Below the pieces are notes generated by a model. That model saw only the letters and a list, made by a program, of their open reading frames with translations, was not told where the DNA came from and searched no databases. Both the position numbers and the translations under genes were made by a program. From Candidatus Thorarchaeota archaeon (GTDB taxonomy: Archaea; Asgardarchaeota; Thorarchaeia; Thorarchaeales; Thorarchaeaceae): DNA of 64,000 nucleotides. The stretch is taken from positions 62,001 through 126,000 of the forward strand of contig JAFGAR010000040.1 of assembly GCA_016933575.1 (NCBI GenBank). The letters run 5' to 3'. This document shows, one piece after another, positions 38,394-48,395 of the stretch (positions are counted from its first letter, which is position 1; every line of letters starts with the position of its first letter).

Positions 38394-39763
38394 TGGACCT
38401 ACAGACAGATTTCCTTGTTATTGGAGGTGGAATGGCTGGCCTTGTCGCTGGTACTATTGCATTAGAGGCTGGAGTATCAACTATTCTTCTCAGAAAAGGA
38501 CAGAGTGCTACTGCATATTCTTCAGGTGCTATTGATGTAATTGGCTATCTTCCTGAAGCTAGACAACCATTCTCGTCTCCTGAAGAGGGATTGATAGCAA
38601 TCTCGGGGCTCTATCCCCTTCATCCATATAGTATCGTTGGTTATAGTGATGATATAGCTCCCAATGCTGTTATTGATACTATTGTCAATAAGACGAGGGT
38701 CTCAATTGAGTGGTTGAGAAATCACCTTGAGGAAGTCAACCTTCCACTCCATGGAACATTTGACTCAAATATGTACCCAATCACTATTCTGGGAACTACA
38801 AAACCAACATGTCTTGTGCAAAAGACAATGGATTTTGGAGACCTTCACGAAAGAGAGGATAGCGTACTTCTTTTTGTAGGGATCCGAGGATATCCTGATT
38901 TTAATCCCGCAGCTGCAGCCAAGACCTATTTAGAAGATAGAATGGCAATTGGTGAACCTCCCCACAAAGTAGTGCATTGCATGCTTGATATTGCTCCCTT
39001 TGGCAATTCGTTCAATATTTCATCAATAGAGATTGCAAAGCATTTGGATCATGAAGGCTCAATCAAAGCACTAGGTGACCAATTAAAGGAACAAGCAGAT
39101 CAGATTGGAACAACTCATATCGCTTTTCCACCCATACTAGGTGTGCATAATACACAGACAATCAAATCTCAACTGGAAACTCTGACAGGAGCAACAATCT
39201 TTGAACTCCTAGGGTTTCCACCATCCGTTCCAGGACTCAGGCTTCAAAGAGCTATGGATGAGATATTCACCAAGGCTGGTGGTAAATTGTTAGTTGGATT
39301 CGAAGCCAACTCCTTCTTGAAGTCCGGAACCAAATTAACCCAGATAACAGCTTCTTCTCCAAGACGCGAAGTGAATATTTCTGCAAAAGCTTTCATCCTT
39401 GCTTCTGGAATGTATATTGGTGGTGGCATATCTGGTGATGAAAAAGGAGTCAAAGAAACGTTATTCAACTTGATGACAGTGACTGGCGACTATCACTCTG
39501 CGTCTGAACTATTACCGTCACGTTCTACTCACCGTCTAGCGATTAGCCCTACTGGACAACCAATACAATCTTGTGGACTGAGTGTTGATCCGCAATTTCG
39601 CCCCGTAGGAGAAGAGGGAATCGAATGGGCTGAGAATCTCTTTGCTGCAGGATCAATACTGGCAGGTTACAACTATTCGGTCGAAAAAAGCGGACTTGGC
39701 GTAGCTACAACAAGTGGATTCCATGCGGCAAAGAATGCAATCGAATTCCTCATAGGAGGTTGA
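38393..39763 (+). CDS. glpB: Anaerobic glycerol-3-phosphate dehydrogenase subunit B-like
   Basis: FLVIGGGMAGLVAGTIALEAGVSTILLRKGQSATAYSSGAIDVIGYLP; TAATG overlap with glpA. Confidence 0.85.
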   Translation: MDLQTDFLVIGGGMAGLVAGTIALEAGVSTILLRKGQSATAYSSGAIDVIGYLPEARQPFSSPEEGLIAISGLYPLHPYSIVGYSDDIAPNAVIDTIVNKTRVSIEWLRNHLEEVNLPLHGTFDSNMYPITILGTTKPTCLVQKTMDFGDLHEREDSVLLFVGIRGYPDFNPAAAAKTYLEDRMAIGEPPHKVVHCMLDIAPFGNSFNISSIEIAKHLDHEGSIKALGDQLKEQADQIGTTHIAFPPILGVHNTQTIKSQLETLTGATIFELLGFPPSVPGLRLQRAMDEIFTKAGGKLLVGFEANSFLKSGTKLTQITASSPRREVNISAKAFILASGMYIGGGISGDEKGVKETLFNLMTVTGDYHSASELLPSRSTHRLAISPTGQPIQSCGLSVDPQFRPVGEEGIEWAENLFAAGSILAGYNYSVEKSGLGVATTSGFHAAKNAIEFLIGG

Positions 39764-39767
39764 TTAA

Positions 39768-41006
39768 TTGAACGAAGATGAAGCCTATGAATACGTCAAG
39801 AGTACTCTCAAAAAAGAGATGATTACTCCCTATCATCGTGATGAGCTCGATATAATCAACTCGATAGGTTCCTGTATTAATTGTGGTCTATGTATCAATC
39901 ATTGCCCTGTGGTGGCATCGGTTGGAATAAACAAATTCAGTGGTCCTCGAAGTATTGCAGTAGAACTCTCTCGGTCTCCGCCTGAATATTGGTCAACGGC
40001 TGACAAGGTATACCTCTGTACTGGATGCGGCACATGCCGAGAAGTATGTCCAAAGAATGTGAATATCCCTGAGATCGTGAATGCTATTCGCTCTAGAATT
40101 CTTGATCATCGTCCTGATTTAGTACCAAAAGGATTGATGCTTGTCAAAGAGACTATCACCAAGTACAGTCTTGCTTTTGAACCCTGGGAAGACAAGCTAG
40201 AGAAAGAAGAGAGTCGTGACATGCGACGGGAACGACTAGGACTCAGATTTGTTCCCGATCGAGTGAAAGAAAATGCTGAGGTTCTCTTCTATCCTGGCTG
40301 TCAAGCTGAAGAACGAGCTCAAGAAGTACGTGAAGCTGCAAAGGTGATTCTTGATTACTTTGATGTTGACTTCACCCTGCTTGATGAATTCTCTTGCTGC
40401 AGTCTTCCTTCACATCTTATGGGGGATGCAACAACTGCTCGAGACCTTGCTAAACGATTAAAAAAGAAGGTCAAGAAATTAGGAGTAAAGAAGGTAGTAA
40501 CTACTTGTGCTGGGTGCACATCTAATTTGGCTGACCTAGCAGATCGTGATAATTGGGGTGTTCCTACATACCACCTATTGGAGTTCTTGGCTGAAGTGAT
40601 TGGTTTTGATCGATTTGCCAAAGCAATGCAAGGAAGCAATTCTTCTGAGCAAGTTCATGTATCAGTCCATGATCCCTGCCACTTAATTCGCCACACATCT
40701 CGTCAAGTAATGGATCACGCATTGACAATTCTCTCGTTAATGCCTGGAGTCCGTGTAACTGCATCTGAAGCTCACGATTCCTGTTGTGGAGGCGGAGGCA
40801 TGGTCTCTTATCATTCAGGGGATGTCGCTGATGCTGTAGTAGCTGAGAACATCTCAGCACTCAAAAAAACCGGAGCTGATCGTCTTGTGACTCCCTGCCC
40901 ACTATGTACTGCTCAGATTGAGAACAATCTATTCAAGAGTGGGAGCACGATCGAGGTCGACGATCTAACAGTGTTTATTGCGCAAAGATTGCCAGATAAG
41001 GAGTGA
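39768..41006 (+). CDS. glpC: GlpC-like 4Fe-4S / CCG-domain subunit
   Basis: CINCGLCINHCP; CTGCGTCREVCPKN; two CCG motifs (EFSCCSLPSHL, DSCCGGGGM). Confidence 0.85.
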   Translation: MNEDEAYEYVKSTLKKEMITPYHRDELDIINSIGSCINCGLCINHCPVVASVGINKFSGPRSIAVELSRSPPEYWSTADKVYLCTGCGTCREVCPKNVNIPEIVNAIRSRILDHRPDLVPKGLMLVKETITKYSLAFEPWEDKLEKEESRDMRRERLGLRFVPDRVKENAEVLFYPGCQAEERAQEVREAAKVILDYFDVDFTLLDEFSCCSLPSHLMGDATTARDLAKRLKKKVKKLGVKKVVTTCAGCTSNLADLADRDNWGVPTYHLLEFLAEVIGFDRFAKAMQGSNSSEQVHVSVHDPCHLIRHTSRQVMDHALTILSLMPGVRVTASEAHDSCCGGGGMVSYHSGDVADAVVAENISALKKTGADRLVTPCPLCTAQIENNLFKSGSTIEVDDLTVFIAQRLPDKE

Positions 41007-42442
41007 TTGTGAACTTGCTTGATTCTAAGTTTCGCGAGAATCTATCCAAACGTCTAATCTCTGTTGTTGGTGAAGAACATGTGATGACCCAAGAGACCGA
41101 TCGTGTGTTGAATGCTCATGATGCTTGGCCTTTGAGTGAAGCAAAACTTCGCGCTGGAGAATTGCTACCTCTTGCTGATATTGTAGTCTTTCCAGCAACA
41201 AGCAAAGAGGTTTCTGAGATACTTAGAATTGCTAACGAACTAGAAGTACCCGTCACTCCTATTGGAGGTGGTGCTGGTACTTGTGGTGGAACATTGGCAA
41301 TCTATGGTGGAATTCAGTTAGACTTGAAGCGAATGTGTAAGATCTATGATATTGATCATCAGTCAATGACAATCCGCGTTCAAGCGGGAGTTGTAGGAAT
41401 AGATCTTGAGGAAGAAGTGAATAGACATGGATACACTCTTGGTCATACACCAACTTCACTTCGTGCATCCAATATTGGAGGATTTATTGCCACGCGTTCA
41501 GGTGGTTCAATGTCATCGCTCTATGGTAAGATAGAAGACCTAACTCTTGGACTTGAAGTTGTCTTGCCAAATGGGTCCATCGTTGAGTGTAAATCTGTAC
41601 CACGCCATTCCGTCGGTCCTGATTTACGCCAATTGTTTATTGGTTGCGAGGGGACATTAGGTGTTATTACCGAAGCAACACTCAGGCTGTTTCTAATCCC
41701 TGAGGTCAGACGATTCAGAAGCTTCTCATTTCCTGATGTGCATAGTGGTCTAGAAGCAATCCGCAATATATTCCGGATTGAGATTAAACCATCTATCGTT
41801 CGACTCTACGATCCAGAAGATGCAGCAATGAGTTTCTCGATGCAATTTGAGTTTGGGGACGGTCATTGTGTTTTACTTCTTGGATTTGATGGTGATATCA
41901 CACACGTTGAACTCGATGAGAAGGAGGCAGTCAAAATCTGTCTGGAACAGGGTGGAATCGATTTGGGTGAAGGCCCCTCAAAACGTTGGTGGGAGCATCG
42001 TTATGACATGTACTATCCCTCACGCCTAACAACCTCTGGCTATGCCATTGGTGATACGATTGACATCGTTGCTACCTATGATAAACTTGAGAATGTGTAC
42101 CATGCTATGAAAGAAGCAATGGAGGCAAATGAAGTCATAGTGATGTCCCACTTTTCACATATGTATCAGAATGGCGGAAGTATCTACATGATTTTCTTTA
42201 GCTCCCAACCGGATGCGGAAACCGCATGGGCCGTATACAAGAAGGTCTGGGATGATGGAGTTTCTGCATGCCTTCGGGAAGGTGGGACTATGAGTCATCA
42301 ACATGGTGTGGGCCTTTCAAGAAGCACATATACCGAAGATGAATTGGGATCAGCCTTTCAGGTTCTACAAGACATTAAGTCAGTGCTTGATCCTAAGGGA
42401 ATAATGAATCCCGGGAAATTGGGCTTGGGGGTGCGAGAATGA
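41003..42442 (+). CDS. FAD-binding PCMH-type oxidoreductase resembling alkyldihydroxyacetonephosphate synthase (AGPS-like); GlcD-type alternative
   Basis: GYTLGHTPTSLRASNIGGFIATRSGG...YGKIEDL; GPDLRQLFIGCEGTLGVITEATLRL; GGTMSHQHGVG near C-terminus. Confidence 0.8.
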   Translation: MIVNLLDSKFRENLSKRLISVVGEEHVMTQETDRVLNAHDAWPLSEAKLRAGELLPLADIVVFPATSKEVSEILRIANELEVPVTPIGGGAGTCGGTLAIYGGIQLDLKRMCKIYDIDHQSMTIRVQAGVVGIDLEEEVNRHGYTLGHTPTSLRASNIGGFIATRSGGSMSSLYGKIEDLTLGLEVVLPNGSIVECKSVPRHSVGPDLRQLFIGCEGTLGVITEATLRLFLIPEVRRFRSFSFPDVHSGLEAIRNIFRIEIKPSIVRLYDPEDAAMSFSMQFEFGDGHCVLLLGFDGDITHVELDEKEAVKICLEQGGIDLGEGPSKRWWEHRYDMYYPSRLTTSGYAIGDTIDIVATYDKLENVYHAMKEAMEANEVIVMSHFSHMYQNGGSIYMIFFSSQPDAETAWAVYKKVWDDGVSACLREGGTMSHQHGVGLSRSTYTEDELGSAFQVLQDIKSVLDPKGIMNPGKLGLGVRE

Positions 42443-43563
42443 TTTTTGATGAGACCCTTGCTGAGCAGATTAGGATGTGTGCTGCTTGTCCTAAGATGTG
42501 TCGTCATGTCTGTCCTACATTTTTTGCTTGGCGTTCTGACTCTCCAACACCTCATGGTAGAGCACTATTGCTACATCAAGAACAAGTGGGTACGCGTGAA
42601 CTTGATACCAGAGCTATTGAAGTCCTATATCAGTGTCTTGAATGTAGCCATTGTCTTACATTCTGCAAACCTGAAATTGACATTGCCAATCTAGTGGAAG
42701 AACGACGCAAGAGTATTGTTACTGAAGGTCGGAGACCCACTGGATTGAATGAATTGGCATTTACGATAGACAAATATCACAATCCATACTCTGAATCACA
42801 TGAATCCCGAAATGATTGGTTACAGACAAACACAACTGGCAGCAAGCATCTGTTTTATTTCACAGGATGCACAGCAGCATATCGTGAGAAGGAGATTGCT
42901 CGTGATACCGTGGAATTACTACAGTCAATTGGATATGCTGTAGAAACCTCGCCAGGTGAGTGGTGTTGCGGCTCTCCTTTACTTCGTACTGGAGATGTGG
43001 AATTGGGTCTTGAACTTGGCCGCCATAATGTCGATATATTGAATCAGATTGCTTCAGATGAAATCGTTGTCACATGTCCTGGCTGCTATCGTGTTTTGAC
43101 GCAGGATTATCCAAATCTGGGATTAGAGTTGAAGAAGTTTGTTAAACACATTAGCCAGATTCTAGTTGAGCAATTGGATAATTTACCAGAAGGCGATTTC
43201 AGTGAGACAATCACATATCATGATCCCTGCCATCTTGGGCGACACTGCGATATCTATGATGAACCTCGAAGTGTTATCACGAAGATTTCTGGGAAACCGA
43301 TTGTTGAAATGGAGCGGTCTCGAGATAATGCCATGTGTTGTGGGAATGGGGCAGGACTCAGGACACTTTTCCCGGAAAAAGCAAAGAAGATTGGTACTGA
43401 ACGTGCACATCAAGCAAAAAGTATTGGAGCTGACATCTTAGTTACTTCATGTCCATTTTGCAAAAATATGCTTCAATCCCAGTCTGATGATAATCTGCAA
43501 GTTATCGATTTACCTGAACTGGCACTAATGGCAAAAAGAGGCCGCAAGGTCAATATAGATTAA
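42439..43563 (+). CDS. Second 4Fe-4S / CCG heterodisulfide-reductase-type Fe-S protein (GlpC/GlcF-like)
   Basis: CAACPKMCRHVCP; CLECSHCLTFCKPE; GEWCCGSP; NAMCCGNGAG; ATGA overlap. Confidence 0.85.
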   Translation: MIFDETLAEQIRMCAACPKMCRHVCPTFFAWRSDSPTPHGRALLLHQEQVGTRELDTRAIEVLYQCLECSHCLTFCKPEIDIANLVEERRKSIVTEGRRPTGLNELAFTIDKYHNPYSESHESRNDWLQTNTTGSKHLFYFTGCTAAYREKEIARDTVELLQSIGYAVETSPGEWCCGSPLLRTGDVELGLELGRHNVDILNQIASDEIVVTCPGCYRVLTQDYPNLGLELKKFVKHISQILVEQLDNLPEGDFSETITYHDPCHLGRHCDIYDEPRSVITKISGKPIVEMERSRDNAMCCGNGAGLRTLFPEKAKKIGTERAHQAKSIGADILVTSCPFCKNMLQSQSDDNLQVIDLPELALMAKRGRKVNID

Positions 43564-43592
43564 GGAAAAACACGAGGCTATTGGGAACCATA

Positions 43593-44714
43593 ATGGATGC
43601 AGAAGAAATACTTCACCTAAAGATCCGGCTTCTCACCGAAGGTGCTACATTGCCTGAGAGTGAATATGGTGGACGAAAAGGTGGAGCTGGTCCAGTCGGG
43701 GGACGATATTTCCTTTTACCAAATGGTCGTGCTTGTGGCATTCCTATTCGTTCTGGAGAACAAGCGATTCTCTACAATTCTGCACCCCTAATACCCACAG
43801 AGAATCCAGCTGTCTGGCTCTACGATGGCATTATAGAGTTGCAAGCAATACCCCGACCAAGATTCTATGATTTGAAAACACCTGATGGAATTCCCTATTA
43901 TCAGATAGCATTACTCCATGGAGATCGGACTCTTGCAACTACTGTCTATCAATCTTGCAGATACTGGTCACATGGAACACAATGCAAATTCTGCACAATT
44001 CCCTTGTCTTATCGATCGGGCGACACAGTTCTAGAGAAGAATCCCCGGAATATAGCTGATGTTGTCTTAGCTGCAGAGCAAGAAGGGGTCATTGATAATG
44101 TACTACTAACAACTGGCACTCCTGAGTCCGAAGATATGGGTATTGAGCGGCTGATTCGAGTAATTGAGGCAATCCGAGAAATCAGCCAGATTCCGATAGG
44201 AGTCCAATTTGAACCTCCTATAGACAAGAACGAAATACATGCAGTTTCTAATGCTGGTGCCACTGCGGTTGGAATGCATATTGAGACTGCTGATGATGCA
44301 GTTAGAGAGGAGATTTGTCCTGGCAAGTTTCAATATGGTCCATTAGACCTGTATAAACTGAGTTGGCAATACGCTCTCGATTACTTTCCTAAAGGACATG
44401 TCAGCACTTTCATTCTCCATGGATTAGGTGAAGACTTGGAGAAAACATTGAGCTTGATTAGAGAATTGGCTGATGTTGGTATTATGCCTGTTGTCACTCC
44501 TGTAAGGCCATCTCATGGCAGTCAATTAGCCAATTTTAAACCTACATATGTTGGAAAACTCAATGAGACCTTGTCATTTTATCAAGAAGTGGGGAAAATA
44601 CTATTTGACTCAGGTCTAAATCCTGAAGCGACACTGGCGGGTTGTCACAGATGTGGGGGATGTACTCCAATTCAAGAAGCCTATGATTGGGCTGCTTCCA
44701 TCGAAACCTTGTGA
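43593..44714 (+). CDS. Radical SAM protein resembling the MSMEG_0568 family
   Basis: CRYWSHGTQCKFCTIP, C-terminal CHRCGGCTPIQEAYDW. Confidence 0.75.
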   Translation: MDAEEILHLKIRLLTEGATLPESEYGGRKGGAGPVGGRYFLLPNGRACGIPIRSGEQAILYNSAPLIPTENPAVWLYDGIIELQAIPRPRFYDLKTPDGIPYYQIALLHGDRTLATTVYQSCRYWSHGTQCKFCTIPLSYRSGDTVLEKNPRNIADVVLAAEQEGVIDNVLLTTGTPESEDMGIERLIRVIEAIREISQIPIGVQFEPPIDKNEIHAVSNAGATAVGMHIETADDAVREEICPGKFQYGPLDLYKLSWQYALDYFPKGHVSTFILHGLGEDLEKTLSLIRELADVGIMPVVTPVRPSHGSQLANFKPTYVGKLNETLSFYQEVGKILFDSGLNPEATLAGCHRCGGCTPIQEAYDWAASIETL

Positions 44715-44770
44715 TTCTTAACATTACCCTAGGAGTTATAGCATGGTATGAAGAAGGAGTCTTGACCGTC

Positions 44771-45256
44771 ATGTCCGAATTACCTGCTGAAGAAATTCGA
44801 GTGATAGAATTCACAGAGGCTGACGCTGAAGAGATTTCAGAGTTGTTCAAACAAGTATGGCCTCTTGCACTCGAGTATCCTGAACATTGGCGAAAGAAAC
44901 GGATGTACTCTCCAGAGCAGGTAATCGATGACATGCACAATGGTTACCATTATTTTGGAAGTCGTCTGCAAGGGAGAATTGTAGGTCTCTACAAGGCGCG
45001 AATCACTGACGAAGGTCTCTTTGGTGAACATCAGACTGTGCGTCCAGAGTGCAGAAGCACAGGCCTTGCATCAGCTATGTATATTCAATTTGCAGAATAC
45101 GGTCGAGCTCATGGTTGTATACGGAATTACTGCAACATTCTTGTTGGCCAAGAAATTGGTGAAAAACTCATGAAAAAATATGGGTTCAAACCTTGGGGTG
45201 AACCATATGAACAGGCTGAAGGAATGTTTGTCCAGAGATACGAGCGACTATTGTAG
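44771..45256 (+). CDS. GNAT-family acetyltransferase
   Basis: GEHQTVRPECRSTGLASAMYIQFAEYGRAHGC; LMKKYGFKPWG. Confidence 0.7.
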   Translation: MSELPAEEIRVIEFTEADAEEISELFKQVWPLALEYPEHWRKKRMYSPEQVIDDMHNGYHYFGSRLQGRIVGLYKARITDEGLFGEHQTVRPECRSTGLASAMYIQFAEYGRAHGCIRNYCNILVGQEIGEKLMKKYGFKPWGEPYEQAEGMFVQRYERLL

Positions 45257-45336
45257 GATCAATTCAGAGTCACTCCGAAAGACCTTTAGAGACGACTTAA
45301 TGCCCAATCGTCGTCTAACAATCTCGGGGAATAAGT

Positions 45337-47001
45337 ATGGAAGTCTTCCCAATTCTTGTTGATGGTCATGAGATAGATACTGGCAAGTACACAATCTTTC
45401 CAGATATGGAAAAGGTCACTCAGGATCCGGGTTTAGCGATTGCATTGCAGATGCAGAGTGCCTCTACATTCTCAAAGTTTGCTTTTTCGAAAATTCCTGG
45501 GATGATTCCAGCCAACTCTCCAGATATGCGATTTGTCAGAGACTTTAGGAAATATCATGGAGTCCCAAAGTATTCCAAAGATGAGCTTGATGAAGTCGCC
45601 TTTGCAAAAGTATCTGTAGCCAGAGAAGAAGATATCAATCGTGCCCTGAGTGCTGGTATCCGTGACCACAAGAAATTGTTCAATCCTTTCAAGTTACCAG
45701 ATATGGGTGTGACAATAGAGGAACGCGCTGATGCTCTTTACGAAGCTGGCCTTGCACTCAAGAAGAGCTGGGAAGCAGTCAGAGACATATCGATTAAAGA
45801 AGGAGTGCCTCTTGGTACATTGAAATGGACTTGGGAGCTCTTTGAGCCATCTGCATACCGTAAATCTGTTGATGAATGGGGACGACTTCTAGATGTTATT
45901 GAGAATCCCGGTCTCGATGGTGGCCGGAATTACAGATTTAGAGAACCCTATGGTATCTCCTGTCTATTTACACCATACAATTCGCCTATTGCTCTGGGAA
46001 TATTATCAATAACTTCCTCTATTTTAGCAGGGAATTCCACGATATTGAAGCCTCCAAACAAGGTTCCTCTAAGCACCATTTTACTTGGACGTATCTACAT
46101 GAAGACCTTTCTTGAACGAGGATTGCCTTCTTCTCTCTTACAGCTTCTTACTGGCGGTGGCAAGAGGATGATGAATCGTTTCATGGCCGACTCTCGAGTC
46201 GGAGCTATTGTCTGGTACGGAGATAGTGACACTGGCATTGAGTTATGGTCAACAGCCATAACGAAAAGAATTCAGATGGCTCCTGAACTTGCAGGAAGTG
46301 ATGCTTGTCTTGTCTGGGGAAATGATGTGGATTTGGAGCGAGCTGCAGATATCATTGTTAGGGGGCGCTACCTTGGAAGTGGGCAGGCGTGTATGGCAGT
46401 AAAACGACTACTTGTTCAGGAGTCTCTTCATGATGAATTGGTTAGGCTATTAGTCGAAGAGTCTGAGAAACTCAAAGTTGGACTACCTTCAGATCCTGAT
46501 GTCACTCTTCCCCCGGTTGGTTTTACTGCACTGTATCTGTTAGTTGATCAAATTGAAGATGCTCTTGCCAAAGGCGCAAAAATTCAGACTGGAGGATACA
46601 GAGTCAATTATCTTGACGACCCTGATCCTGCTGGAATGTTTTACAAACCAACCGTCCTGACAAACATCTCTTTGGATATGCGATTGATGAAGGAAGAAGT
46701 ATTTGCTCCAGCATTGCCGGTATATTCGGTAAAGAGTGTCAATCAGGCTCTTGAGATTGCGAATAACTCCCGGTATGGCCTTAGGTCCTCAATTATCACT
46801 GATGACATTAAAATCCGTCAGCAATGGATAAAGGAGATTCAATCTGCTGGCGTGGGAACTGGCGATGACCATGTATACTATGATCCATATATGCCCCATC
46901 TTGGAGGGTACAAAGATTCTGGGATTATTGGTGGAAAATATTTCACTGAGATGCTTACTCGAATGAAGTATGTACATACTGGTCCTGATACAGGCATATA
47001 G
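45337..47001 (+). CDS. Aldehyde dehydrogenase family protein
   Basis: FTPYNSPIALGI, GNSTILKPPNKVPLST, LAGSDACLVWGNDVDLE, GSGQACMAVKR, KEEVFAPALPV. Confidence 0.88.
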   Translation: MEVFPILVDGHEIDTGKYTIFPDMEKVTQDPGLAIALQMQSASTFSKFAFSKIPGMIPANSPDMRFVRDFRKYHGVPKYSKDELDEVAFAKVSVAREEDINRALSAGIRDHKKLFNPFKLPDMGVTIEERADALYEAGLALKKSWEAVRDISIKEGVPLGTLKWTWELFEPSAYRKSVDEWGRLLDVIENPGLDGGRNYRFREPYGISCLFTPYNSPIALGILSITSSILAGNSTILKPPNKVPLSTILLGRIYMKTFLERGLPSSLLQLLTGGGKRMMNRFMADSRVGAIVWYGDSDTGIELWSTAITKRIQMAPELAGSDACLVWGNDVDLERAADIIVRGRYLGSGQACMAVKRLLVQESLHDELVRLLVEESEKLKVGLPSDPDVTLPPVGFTALYLLVDQIEDALAKGAKIQTGGYRVNYLDDPDPAGMFYKPTVLTNISLDMRLMKEEVFAPALPVYSVKSVNQALEIANNSRYGLRSSIITDDIKIRQQWIKEIQSAGVGTGDDHVYYDPYMPHLGGYKDSGIIGGKYFTEMLTRMKYVHTGPDTGI

Positions 47002-47060
47002 TAGAAACAGAGCATGGAATACTTCATTTGCATCTCACTCCTTATCAAGAGTGATATTCG

Positions 47061-48392
47061 ATGAGAAATTCACCTCGAAATACAAGAGATCTTCCGGACC
47101 CAAGGATTCGTCAGGAGGCACTTGAAGCACTAGCTAAATATCAGGACTCATCAATATCTATGAAACGCATTCTGCGTGAAATGCGCACTGAATCCGTTAC
47201 TGATCAATTATTTGCCCAAGAAACTCTTGCACTTGGTGTTATTAGATATCTCAACACAATTGATTTTCTTATAGCAAGGTCTCTGGGAAGAAAAAGAATC
47301 ACAGGTCTGACAATTGACCAGCGGAATATCCTGCGTCTTGCCATTTATGAAGTACGATGGTTAAAGATGAAATTGGACCCAAGCTATTCTCAGCAACTAG
47401 GCAGTTCCCTATTGAGAGTTTTAGACAAGGCTCTCAACATAAATTTGGATTCTATACTAACCAGATTTGAACGAATAAATCAGCTGAGTCTTGAATACTC
47501 CCATCCAACTTTCATCGTAGAAACACTATTGGAACATCTCGAAGAAAAAGAAACTATCGCACTACTCTCAGAAAATAACTCAAATCGTACTCACTATATT
47601 CGTTTCAACAAACTTAGGTCCAATTCTGAAGACAATCTCCAACGAATAATGGATGCAGGTATCAAATTGGTCTCTGACAAGGATATTCCAGATGTCTATC
47701 AAATCGTGTCTGGTCTTGATTTACTTGTTAGTTCGAGGTATTTCACCAATGGTGATATTTTGATTCACGATAAGGCTAGTATTCTTGCAGTTGAAGCATT
47801 GTCACCAAATCCTGAAGACACCGTGTGGGATTCCTGTGCAGCTCCAGGAATGAAGACACAGCTAATTTCTGAAAAATTACAGAATACGGGCCATATCGTT
47901 GCTTCAGATATCTATTCAGATCGTGTAAGGGCTGCAAAAAAGAGATCCCATTCTTTAGGTCTACTAAATGACTCTTGGATACAAGCTGATGCTTGTAAGG
48001 CAAAAATCGAAGGTGCTACTAAGATTCTCATTGATGCTCCTTGCACTTCAACTGGAATGATTCAGGGTCATCCCTCTTTCAAATGGCGTCTGAATAAAGA
48101 TACACTCATGTCAATTATGTCTGTTCAGAATAAGATTCTTGATGGAATTTTGAATAGTTACAAAAATGAGCCTGGAACAGAAATCGTGTATGCTACCTGC
48201 TCTATTTTGCCTCATGAAGGCGAGTCGCAAATTGATTCAGCTATGAGTCGACATGATATACAACTGATAGATCCCAAAATACCAGCAAGTTCTGGCTATA
48301 CTGGTTTCAAATGTTCTCAAAGAGTCCGAAGACTTTTTCCACATAAGCACGCAACAAGTGGATTCTTCATTGCAAAGATGAGAATCAATTGA
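47061..48392 (+). CDS. RNA m5C methyltransferase with N-terminal NusB-like domain (RsmB/NSUN type)
   Basis: DSCAAPGMKTQLISEKL; DAPCTSTGMIQGHPSFKW; YATCSILPHEGE. Confidence 0.88.
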   Translation: MRNSPRNTRDLPDPRIRQEALEALAKYQDSSISMKRILREMRTESVTDQLFAQETLALGVIRYLNTIDFLIARSLGRKRITGLTIDQRNILRLAIYEVRWLKMKLDPSYSQQLGSSLLRVLDKALNINLDSILTRFERINQLSLEYSHPTFIVETLLEHLEEKETIALLSENNSNRTHYIRFNKLRSNSEDNLQRIMDAGIKLVSDKDIPDVYQIVSGLDLLVSSRYFTNGDILIHDKASILAVEALSPNPEDTVWDSCAAPGMKTQLISEKLQNTGHIVASDIYSDRVRAAKKRSHSLGLLNDSWIQADACKAKIEGATKILIDAPCTSTGMIQGHPSFKWRLNKDTLMSIMSVQNKILDGILNSYKNEPGTEIVYATCSILPHEGESQIDSAMSRHDIQLIDPKIPASSGYTGFKCSQRVRRLFPHKHATSGFFIAKMRIN

Positions 48393-48395
48393 ATC

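Noticed and set aside
43593-47001. A complete Nit1C-type cluster
   Set aside because: No nitrilase or other hallmark partner seen; the GNAT does not look like the Sll0786 type
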